Below are positions 1 to 5,007 of a stretch of 5,007 bases of DNA, piece by piece. Source of the DNA: Pseudomonadota bacterium (GTDB taxonomy: Bacteria; Myxococcota_A; Polyangia; Polyangiales; Polyangiaceae); contig JAEYOT010000869.1 of NCBI GenBank assembly GCA_023411445.1, positions 1 through 5,007 of the forward strand, given 5' to 3'. A program made the position numbers and the translations under genes. Positions within the stretch are counted from its first letter, which is position 1, and each line of letters starts with the position of its first letter. A model generated the notes under the pieces. The model made no database searches. It saw only the letters and a program-made list of their open reading frames with translations, and was not told the origin of the DNA.

Positions 1-1
1 C

Positions 2-325
2 CCCTACTGCGGCGACGGTCAGATCCAGGGCGACGAAGCCTGCGACGACGGCGTTGACAACGTCTCGTACCTGCCGGAGATGGGCGGCTGCAGCTACGAT
101 TGCCAGCCGGCACCGTACTGCGGCGACGGCGTGCGCAACGGGCCCGAGCAGTGCGACCTGGGCATGGGCAAGAACACCGGCGAGTACGGCACCTGCAACG
201 AGGACTGCACCTTCGCGTCCCGCTGCGGCGACGGCGTGAAGAACGGCTCGGAGCAGTGCGACGACGGCCCGACCGGCAGCTTGACCTGCACGGCCACCTG
301 CAGGCGCCGCACGGTCGTGCAGTAG
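2..325 (+). CDS. Cys-rich CGDG-repeat protein (DUF4215 / Myxococcus cysteine-rich repeat type), C-terminal fragment
   Basis: The reading frame is open from the left edge to the TAG at 323-325 and gives 107 residues, so the true start lies outside the window. The internal ATG at 80 falls in the middle of a repeat and is not a credible start. The protein consists of three tandem copies of a Cys-rich unit opening with CGDG and followed by an E-x-CD pair, each with four cysteines: C3/C14/C30/C34, C40/C51/C65/C69 and C75/C86/C96/C100. Units of this kind are known from large extracellular or cell-surface proteins of myxobacteria, where the cysteines probably form disulfides. The last unit is shorter between its second and third cysteines. 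Only seven residues (RRRTVVQ) follow the final cysteine, so no C-terminal anchor or sorting signal is present. The family is clear; the function of the whole protein cannot be told from this end. Confidence 0.85.
   Translation, partial: PYCGDGQIQGDEACDDGVDNVSYLPEMGGCSYDCQPAPYCGDGVRNGPEQCDLGMGKNTGEYGTCNEDCTFASRCGDGVKNGSEQCDDGPTGSLTCTATCRRRTVVQ
8..301 (+). repeat. Three tandem Cys-rich protein repeats (CGDG units)
   Basis: Coding repeats begin at about 8, 119 and 224, each opening with a TGCGGCGACGG core, and end at the fourth cysteine codon (about 103, 208 and 301). The periods are 37 and 35 residues and the final unit spans only 26. Similarity is strong at the protein level, while the DNA has diverged outside the opening core, which points to an old duplication and not a recent expansion. 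More units probably lie to the left of the window. Confidence 0.75.
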
Positions 326-373
326 CGCGCGCGGTTTGCCTCCGAATCCGGGCGGTGCGAAAGTGCCGTCCGG

Positions 374-2224
374 ATGCGGATCGCGCTGCTCTACCCCCCG
401 CCCTGGAAGATCCCGACACCGGGCGAGGTCGCCTTACCCTCGGTCCAGGGTGGTCCGCCCTCGGACTACCGCGAGGGCGATCTGGACGCGGACTTCTTCC
501 AGACGCCGTACGGGCTGCTCAGCTTGGGCGCGCAGGCGCTGCGAGCCGGTCATCAGGTCAAGGTCTTCAACCTCTCCGCCTTCGCCTGGAGCCGAGTCGA
601 AGAGGTGCTGGCGGTGCTGGACGCGGACGTGTTTGCGCTGTCGTGCTGGACCGCGAATCGTCGCGGAGGGGGGCTCACGGTCAAGGAGCTTCGCCGCCAC
701 CATCCGCGGGCCCACATCGTCGTGGGCGGGCCGCACGCCACGCCCTTGCCGCGCGAGGTGATGCACCACTACCCGGAGATCGACACGCTCTGCGTCGGCG
801 AGAGCGAAGCCAGCTTCATGGAGCTGGTGGAGCGCCTGCAGGCGGGAGGCTCGCCCAAGGGCATCGCCGGCACCTGGTACCGCGAAGGCTCGGACATCGT
901 GCAAGCCGCCGGGCGGGATTCGATTCGGGACTTGGACTCGCTGGCGTCGCCGCACCAGTACTTCGACACCCACATCTTCATGACGTCGCGCGGCTGCCCC
1001 TGGGCCTGCACCTTCTGCGGCGCCGAGAGCAGCTGGGGCCGCGGCTTCCGCGGTCAATCCGTGCCCTACGTCCTGGACGCGCTGGAGCACGCCGTCTCGC
1101 GCGCGCGGGTGAAGATGCTGCAGATCAAGGATGACACCTTCACCACCAACAAGAAGCGCGTGCTCGAGCTGTGCCGCGGCATCCGCGAGCGCAAGCTGAA
1201 GTTCTTGTGGAGCTGCGACACGCGCGTGGACGTGCTCAGCGAGGAGCTACTGCGAGAAATGCGGCTGGCAGGCTGCCAGCGGCTCAGCCTGGGCGTGGAG
1301 ACAGGCTCGCCCAGCATCCTCAAGAACATCGACAAGAAGATCACCGTGGACGAGATCATCGCCGCCGCCGAGATGGCGAAGAAGTACGGCGTCCACGTGC
1401 GCTTCTACATGATGCTCGGTAACCGCGGGGAGACCGCGCAAACCTTCCGGGAGACGCTGGATTTCTTGGCGCGCGCCAAGCCGCATCAGTACATCTTCTC
1501 CTGTCTGTCGGTGTTCCCCGGCACGCACGACTTTCAGGACGCGGAGCGCGCCGGCTGGCTCGATCGCGAGCGCTACTTCACGGAGGACTTTCAGGAGCTG
1601 AAGGTACCGTTCGACGCGTCGGAGGAGACGACGGAGCTGCTCAACGCTTGGTTTGCGCAGAACAAGGGCCTGCAAGAGGGCTACCGCGAATCGACGGAGG
1701 ATTGCCGCGGTATCCTTTCGCGCTTGGGCGATCACGCGCCCGCCCACCTGGATCTGGCCGGTGCCTTGTGGAACGACGGAGGGCTGGCGGAGTGCGCCGA
1801 GCACGCGCAGAAGGCGCTAGATCTGGGCCATCCCACGCCCGGCTTGGCCTACAACTACCTCGCCTGCGTGGCCCACGCCCGCGGAGACATCGCCGGGATG
1901 CAGCAGCACTTCATGACCGCTGCCAAGACCGATCCGCAGCACCAGGTGTTGATCAGCAACGTGCAGCGCGCCCGTGCCTGGTTTGCCGAGCGCGGTCCCG
2001 AACGAGGCATGCCGTTGTCGCTCGTCGGGCGGCACGACTTTCAGCTGCTGGAACGGACGGAGCAGCCCGCCCTGCCCGGCGCGCTACCGGCTGACTTCGC
2101 GGCGTGGGATCAGGAGCCGCCCCGCGCCGAGCCGCTCACGGCGGACGAGGGCACGGGCAGCGTGGTGGATCGCCAGCGCCAGCCGATCGAGTTTCGCAGT
2201 CGTCGTCTGCCCGTCGCGCGCTAG
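374..2224 (+). CDS. B12-binding-domain-like radical SAM protein with C-terminal TPR-like repeats
   Basis: This 616-aa protein is a radical SAM enzyme of the class with an N-terminal cobalamin-binding-like domain. The start at 374 is supported because MRIALLYPPPW is the usual opening strand of that domain, although no good ribosome binding site precedes it. Residues 1-150 form the Rossmann-like part, with GGPHAT at 118-123 and a GE pair at 142-143; no DxHxxG cobalamin-ligand motif is seen. The [4Fe-4S] ligands are C208, C212 and C215 in a Cx3Cx2C motif. SAM-domain landmarks follow: KDDTF at 252-256, GVETGS at 307-312 and LGNRGET at 348-354. Residues about 457-526 look like two TPR units, suggesting protein-protein contact. 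The last 70 residues are Pro/Arg/Glu-rich without a recognisable fold. Known relatives catalyse methylations, ring changes and other radical steps, so the substrate cannot be assigned. It should be cytoplasmic. It lies 48 bp after the Cys-rich gene and 60 bp before the GST gene. Confidence 0.9.
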   Translation: MRIALLYPPPWKIPTPGEVALPSVQGGPPSDYREGDLDADFFQTPYGLLSLGAQALRAGHQVKVFNLSAFAWSRVEEVLAVLDADVFALSCWTANRRGGGLTVKELRRHHPRAHIVVGGPHATPLPREVMHHYPEIDTLCVGESEASFMELVERLQAGGSPKGIAGTWYREGSDIVQAAGRDSIRDLDSLASPHQYFDTHIFMTSRGCPWACTFCGAESSWGRGFRGQSVPYVLDALEHAVSRARVKMLQIKDDTFTTNKKRVLELCRGIRERKLKFLWSCDTRVDVLSEELLREMRLAGCQRLSLGVETGSPSILKNIDKKITVDEIIAAAEMAKKYGVHVRFYMMLGNRGETAQTFRETLDFLARAKPHQYIFSCLSVFPGTHDFQDAERAGWLDRERYFTEDFQELKVPFDASEETTELLNAWFAQNKGLQEGYRESTEDCRGILSRLGDHAPAHLDLAGALWNDGGLAECAEHAQKALDLGHPTPGLAYNYLACVAHARGDIAGMQQHFMTAAKTDPQHQVLISNVQRARAWFAERGPERGMPLSLVGRHDFQLLERTEQPALPGALPADFAAWDQEPPRAEPLTADEGTGSVVDRQRQPIEFRSRRLPVAR

Positions 2225-2256
2225 CCGCCTGGCGCCACGGTCTGACTCCGGCGGCT
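2223..2256. other. GC-rich inverted repeat at the 3' end of the radical SAM gene
   Basis: AGCCGCC at 2223-2229 is matched by GGCGGCT at 2250-2256, giving a possible seven-pair GC stem around a 20-nt loop. The left arm overlaps the TAG stop at 2222-2224. The loop contains the 8-bp palindrome TGGCGCCA at 2230-2237. No T-run follows, so it does not look like a standard intrinsic terminator. It could reduce read-through into the GST gene or protect the upstream mRNA end, but in DNA this GC-rich a seven-base match may be chance. Confidence 0.25.
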
Positions 2257-2266
2257 GCTGACGTCG

Positions 2267-2275
2267 TGGTAGGCT
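2267..2275 (+). promoter_or_regulatory. Possible -10-like element (TGGTAGGCT) before the GST gene
   Basis: TGGTAGGCT ends nine bases before the ATG at 2285. TAGGCT preceded by TGG resembles an extended -10 element, and that position would put the transcript start at or next to the start codon, giving a leaderless or nearly leaderless mRNA. This fits the lack of a clear Shine-Dalgarno sequence before the GST ATG. No convincing -35 hexamer lies 16-18 bp upstream. The AGG inside it, 11 bases from the ATG, could instead be a weak ribosome binding site. Confidence 0.25.
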
Positions 2276-2284
2276 CTGCCGCCC

Positions 2285-2947
2285 ATGCTTCGTCTCGTCT
2301 GCGGTAACCTCAACTACTCGTCTTGGAGTATGCGTCCGTGGCTCGCGCTCAAGCACGCCGGGCTGCCGTTCAAGACGCACGACATCGGCCTCAAGACAGC
2401 GCCGGACTGGAAGGAGCGCATCCTCGCCTTCTCCGGCGCCGGCTACGTGCCCATTTTGGTGGATGGCTCGCTCAGCGTGCACGAGTCGCTGGCCATCTGC
2501 GAGTACGTGGCAGAGCTTGCTCCGGATGCTCGGCTCTGGCCGGAAGACGCCAAGCTTCGCGCTCGCGGACGCGCCATTTCGTGCGAGATGCATAGCGGCT
2601 TTGCGGCGGTGCGTGACGCCATGACCATGAACTTGAGGGGGAGGACGGAGCACACGCCCGAGAGCCCGGCGATCGCGGCGGATATCGCCCGCATCCTCGA
2701 CATCTGGCGGGCCTCGCTGGAGAGCTCCGGCGGGCCGTTCCTGCTCGGGCGCTTCAGCATCGCGGACTGCATGTTCTTCCCAGTCGCCGGGCGCTTCCGC
2801 ACCTACGGCGTAAAGCTCCCGGACTACGCCAAGGCTTACTCTGAGGCTTTGTTTGCGCTGCCGATGGTGCAAGAGCTGGAGGCACTGGCTCAAGCCACGC
2901 CACCCATCCCCGAGTACGACCGCTACCTGGGGCCGCTTAGCGCGTGA
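2285..2947 (+). CDS. Glutathione S-transferase family protein
   Basis: This complete 220-aa protein has the usual length for a cytosolic GST. The N-terminal thioredoxin-like domain (residues 1 to about 78) begins with NYSSWSMRPW at 10-19, a signature of a widespread bacterial GST subgroup in which Ser12, Ser13 or Ser15 may be the catalytic residue that activates the glutathione thiol. V55-P56 supplies the expected cis-proline, and E67-S68 the glutathione gamma-glutamyl binding pair. The all-helical C-terminal domain includes EMHSGF at 101-106 and the N-capping box S158-x-x-D161 in FSIAD. No signal peptide is present, so it acts in the cytoplasm, probably conjugating glutathione to electrophiles or reducing peroxides; the natural substrate of this subgroup is not known to me. 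The ATG at 2285 starts directly at the first beta strand. The gene follows the radical SAM gene after 60 bp and overlaps the end of the opposing protease gene by 11 bp. Confidence 0.92.
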   Translation: MLRLVCGNLNYSSWSMRPWLALKHAGLPFKTHDIGLKTAPDWKERILAFSGAGYVPILVDGSLSVHESLAICEYVAELAPDARLWPEDAKLRARGRAISCEMHSGFAAVRDAMTMNLRGRTEHTPESPAIAADIARILDIWRASLESSGGPFLLGRFSIADCMFFPVAGRFRTYGVKLPDYAKAYSEALFALPMVQELEALAQATPPIPEYDRYLGPLSA

Positions 2948-4919
2948 AGGGTCGGTGCTGGGGCTTGCCCGCATAGGTGAGCGGCGCACTGCCCGGCACC
3001 CGCACGGCGTGCCAGCCGGCGGAGGCGGCAGGGACGAAGTAGGCCTGCTCACCATCGGCGACGGTCTCGTGGTGCGCTTGTGCTTGGGTGATGACCGTAC
3101 CGGCGGCGTCCAGCACCTCTACCGTGATGGGATCGCCGGGCGGCTCGAAGCGCGGCTTCAGATCGAGGCCCCAACGCGCTGAGCCGTGCGCGTCGACGAG
3201 CACGGTGCGGTACACGCGGCGTGGGCCAGGCGGAGGCACTCGGAACATTTTGGCGCGCTGAGCCATCACGACCATGCGCTCCAAGAGCAGCTGGTAGTTG
3301 TAGTCGCTGATCCAGTCCGGTGAGCAGTAGCTCATGAAGTCCTTGTGCTTGGCGGGATCGAACAGGGCGCGAGTGAGGATGTCGTAGCCCCAGCTGCCGA
3401 GCCCCGCTTCCGGATAGGGGTACTGCGCATCGGGGCTGGCGGGGCCGCCACACGGCGCGTGAGGCCGGCGGTAGATGTGGCCGAGCTCATGCACGAAGGT
3501 GCCAGCGGCGACGTCGATGTAGCCGATGCCCATGCCGGCGGTGGCGGTCCCGTTCTGGCTGCCGAAGCCGGCGATGCCCGTGGTACAGCTATTGCGGCAG
3601 TATTCGCGGAATGTCTCCGCGTGGCGTACCAGGCCGTAGTAAGAGAGGTCGCTCGGTGGATCTTCCGAGTCGCGCAGGGCGCGCATTTGGTCGAGCATCT
3701 GCGACAGATCGGTCACGTTGGTGCTGACCGGCTCGTGCAGCGTGAGCACCACCTCCGAGGTCGGATACATCGCGTACAGCCGATCCTTCATCTGCATCAG
3801 CTGCTGCTCGGAGGTGTCCGGCAGGCGACCCGAGCCGTCCGCCTCGTAGCGCACCGGCACCAGCATGACCTTCACGGCGCCGGTCAGCCGCGCGCCGACA
3901 GGTGCGAGCCCTTGCTCCGGAAAGCGCGCGCCGCTGGGCGTGCCCATGAGCGGCGTGCACTTTGTCGTCTCGCGTAGCTCGACCGAGTATTGCGTGCCTT
4001 CTTTGAAGGCATCCTTGGGAAGCGCCAGGTTGAAGGTGGACTTGCCGTCCGTCTCGGTCGACGCGCCGCTCACCAGGACGGTTTGCTCGAACCGGCGCGG
4101 CTCCTCCGTGCCGTCCTGCAAGGTGACGCGCGCGGATAGCTCTCGACTCTGGAAGCTCGGTCCTGGCTCGACGAACACGCGCAAGAGCGCCTCGCGCTGC
4201 TGCACTAGATCGGCGTTGCGCTCCATCACGGCCGCCATCTCGCGAACGATCGGGATCTTGACCCCTTGATAGACTGCCACCTCGCGGATCTTGATGTCGC
4301 GCGCCAGCCGCTCGCCTTCCGGATGAGCTGGCAAGAAGTCGTCCCAGCTGCACCAGCTAGCTTCGAGTCGCCCCTTCAGCTCTGCCATGCCGGGCGGCGT
4401 GAACGACCACGTGCCCTTGGCGCCCTGACCCTGCGAGTAGCTCTCCACCTCGAGCGTGACAGGCACGTCCGAGCACGCGCTCGCGGCGGCGCCGCAATAG
4501 CGACCCATCACGTTGAGCGTGGCGGGCAGCGTGGTGAGCTGCGCGGCGTCTAGCTGCAACGTGAGCCCCTCGCTCGTATCGGCGGGCTCCGTGGCCTCCG
4601 GGTACACCTTGCTGCTCGACGCCTCGCAAGCGCTGGGCTGTGGCCGCGCTACGAGCCAGATCGTGGCGTCATCCTTGGGTCCGCACCAGCTGCCCACGTT
4701 GCCGGTCCACACTGGCAGGGTCGGCATCATCACGCCGGTCCCGGCGCTGCCGCCGCCCGCTCCGCCGCTGCCACCGGAGCCGCTCCCAGCCATGCCAGCC
4801 GTGCTCATCGACGTGGGCCCGAGTCGATTGCCGTCGTCTTCACCGCTGCCGGAACAGCCCAGGGTCCCTACGGTTAGAAGCCACGGCAGCGCTGCGCGAA
4901 AGTTCCTTTTCGACTGCAT
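2937..4919 (-). CDS. Putative lipoprotein zinc metalloprotease (extended HExxH motif with Met-turn)
   Basis: This 660-aa protein is probably an outer-membrane or surface lipoprotein with protease activity. Residues 1-21 form a signal peptide (K4, R5, R8, then a hydrophobic stretch) ending in TLGC, with C22 as the likely lipidated residue. A flexible Gly/Ser linker follows at about 41-62. Residues about 75-195 are a beta-rich domain with several cysteines, and about 208-320 is a second beta domain. The catalytic part contains HELGH at 477-481 with a third histidine at H487, the spacing of metzincin-like zinc sites, and a Met-turn DFMSYC at 527-532. Residues about 565-660 look like a C-terminal beta domain. 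The layout resembles M66-like secreted proteases of myxobacteria, but the family is judged by motif only. The usual Gly three residues after the second His is R484. The ATG at 4919 is chosen because the signal peptide starts there; the frame stays open further upstream but no better start is visible. Substrate unknown. Confidence 0.85.
   Translation of the reverse strand: MQSKRNFRAALPWLLTVGTLGCSGSGEDDGNRLGPTSMSTAGMAGSGSGGSGGAGGGSAGTGVMMPTLPVWTGNVGSWCGPKDDATIWLVARPQPSACEASSSKVYPEATEPADTSEGLTLQLDAAQLTTLPATLNVMGRYCGAAASACSDVPVTLEVESYSQGQGAKGTWSFTPPGMAELKGRLEASWCSWDDFLPAHPEGERLARDIKIREVAVYQGVKIPIVREMAAVMERNADLVQQREALLRVFVEPGPSFQSRELSARVTLQDGTEEPRRFEQTVLVSGASTETDGKSTFNLALPKDAFKEGTQYSVELRETTKCTPLMGTPSGARFPEQGLAPVGARLTGAVKVMLVPVRYEADGSGRLPDTSEQQLMQMKDRLYAMYPTSEVVLTLHEPVSTNVTDLSQMLDQMRALRDSEDPPSDLSYYGLVRHAETFREYCRNSCTTGIAGFGSQNGTATAGMGIGYIDVAAGTFVHELGHIYRRPHAPCGGPASPDAQYPYPEAGLGSWGYDILTRALFDPAKHKDFMSYCSPDWISDYNYQLLLERMVVMAQRAKMFRVPPPGPRRVYRTVLVDAHGSARWGLDLKPRFEPPGDPITVEVLDAAGTVITQAQAHHETVADGEQAYFVPAASAGWHAVRVPGSAPLTYAGKPQHRPFTR
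3324..3491 (-). other. Zinc-binding site and Met-turn coding segment of the metalloprotease
   Basis: Bases 3459-3491 encode HELGHIYRRPH, giving three histidine zinc ligands (H477, H481, H487) and the general base E478. An APCGG stretch follows directly, as in related myxobacterial proteins recalled from general knowledge. Bases 3324-3341 encode DFMSYC, matching the Met-turn found beneath the zinc in metzincins, followed by PDWISDYNY. The presence of both parts at the right order and distance supports a folded metalloprotease site and not a chance HExxH. Confidence 0.75.
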
Positions 4920-5007
4920 GTCAGCGGGTTCCCGGATTCTGTGAGGTGGCGAATAGGTCCGCCTGCGGCTCAGCGAAGTACCAGGCAGCCACCGCGCTGG
5001 AACTTTA
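4920..5007. other. Upstream region of the metalloprotease gene, no supported gene
   Basis: These 88 bases precede the protease start and should hold its promoter and leader, if the transcript begins inside the window. On the minus strand a weak purine-rich GGGA lies 11-14 bases before the ATG and could be a poor ribosome binding site. I could not pick out a convincing -35/-10 pair. A minus-strand frame ending in TGA at 4970-4972 could be the tail of a gene beyond the edge, but only 11 codons are visible, too few to call. Confidence 0.3.

Noticed and set aside
309..320. Inverted repeat GCACG-GT-CGTGC at the end of the Cys-rich gene, as a terminator
   Set aside because: A two-base loop is too small for a stable hairpin, it lies within the coding sequence, and no T-run follows.
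100..1134. A 344-codon + strand open frame across the Cys-rich gene and the radical SAM gene
   Set aside because: It is rich in Arg/Ala/Gly, spans two well-supported genes in another frame and shows no domain; it is a typical product of high-GC codon bias.
1264..1280. Perfect hairpin GCTGGCA-GGC-TGCCAGC
   Set aside because: It lies inside the radical SAM coding sequence (residues around 297-302, Leu-Ala-Gly-Cys-Gln) with no T-run; probably chance from codon use.
1247..1804. A 185-codon - strand open frame inside the radical SAM gene
   Set aside because: It is antisense to conserved SAM-domain and TPR-like coding sequence and shows no start signal or motif.
2084..3055. A 323-codon - strand open frame antisense to the GST gene
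   Set aside because: It lies opposite a full GST with clear motifs, runs into two other real genes, and has an Arg-rich composition without recognisable structure.
3345..3977. A 210-codon + strand open frame antisense to the protease
   Set aside because: It covers the catalytic HExxH and Met-turn region read on the other strand; its length is explained by GC bias.
4734..4799. Low-complexity G/C-rich stretch that could look like a DNA repeat
   Set aside because: It encodes the Gly/Ser linker (residues about 41-62) behind the lipoprotein signal peptide and is explained by that.
4921..4992. A 23-codon GTG-started - strand mini-ORF ending one base before the protease ATG
   Set aside because: It has no ribosome binding site and no recognisable sequence; the tight TGA-C-ATG junction is suggestive of a leader peptide but not enough to call.

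Overview
The window is GC-rich and gene-dense and looks like chromosome from a myxobacterium, most likely of the Sorangium/Polyangium side of the group. This is an inference from content: Cys-rich CGDG-type repeats, a lipoprotein with a long Gly/Ser linker after its signal peptide, an HExxH metalloprotease with a cysteine-containing Met-turn, and uniformly high third-position G+C. No rRNA, tRNA, mobile element, CRISPR array, integrase or origin is visible.

Layout, left to right. (1) Bases 2-325, + strand: the C-terminal end of a Cys-rich repeat protein (DUF4215 / Myxococcus cysteine-rich repeat type) that enters from the left edge. (2) 374-2224, + strand: a 616-aa radical SAM protein with an N-terminal cobalamin-binding-like domain and a C-terminal TPR-like segment; substrate unknown. 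(3) 2285-2947, + strand: a complete 220-aa glutathione S-transferase family protein. (4) 2937-4919, - strand: a 660-aa probable secreted lipoprotein zinc metalloprotease that meets the GST gene tail to tail with an 11-bp overlap. (5) 4920-5007: 88 bp upstream of the protease gene, running off the right edge, with no supported gene.

The first three genes run the same way with short gaps (48 and 60 bp). Their products have no obvious shared pathway (surface Cys-rich protein, radical SAM enzyme, cytosolic GST), so co-direction is weak evidence for an operon. The protease is transcribed separately in the opposite direction.

I see no new multi-gene system here. The points most worth a second look are the orphan B12-type radical SAM-TPR enzyme without a DxHxxG cobalamin motif, an Arg in place of the usual Gly in the extended zinc motif of the metalloprotease, and the overlapping convergent stop codons.
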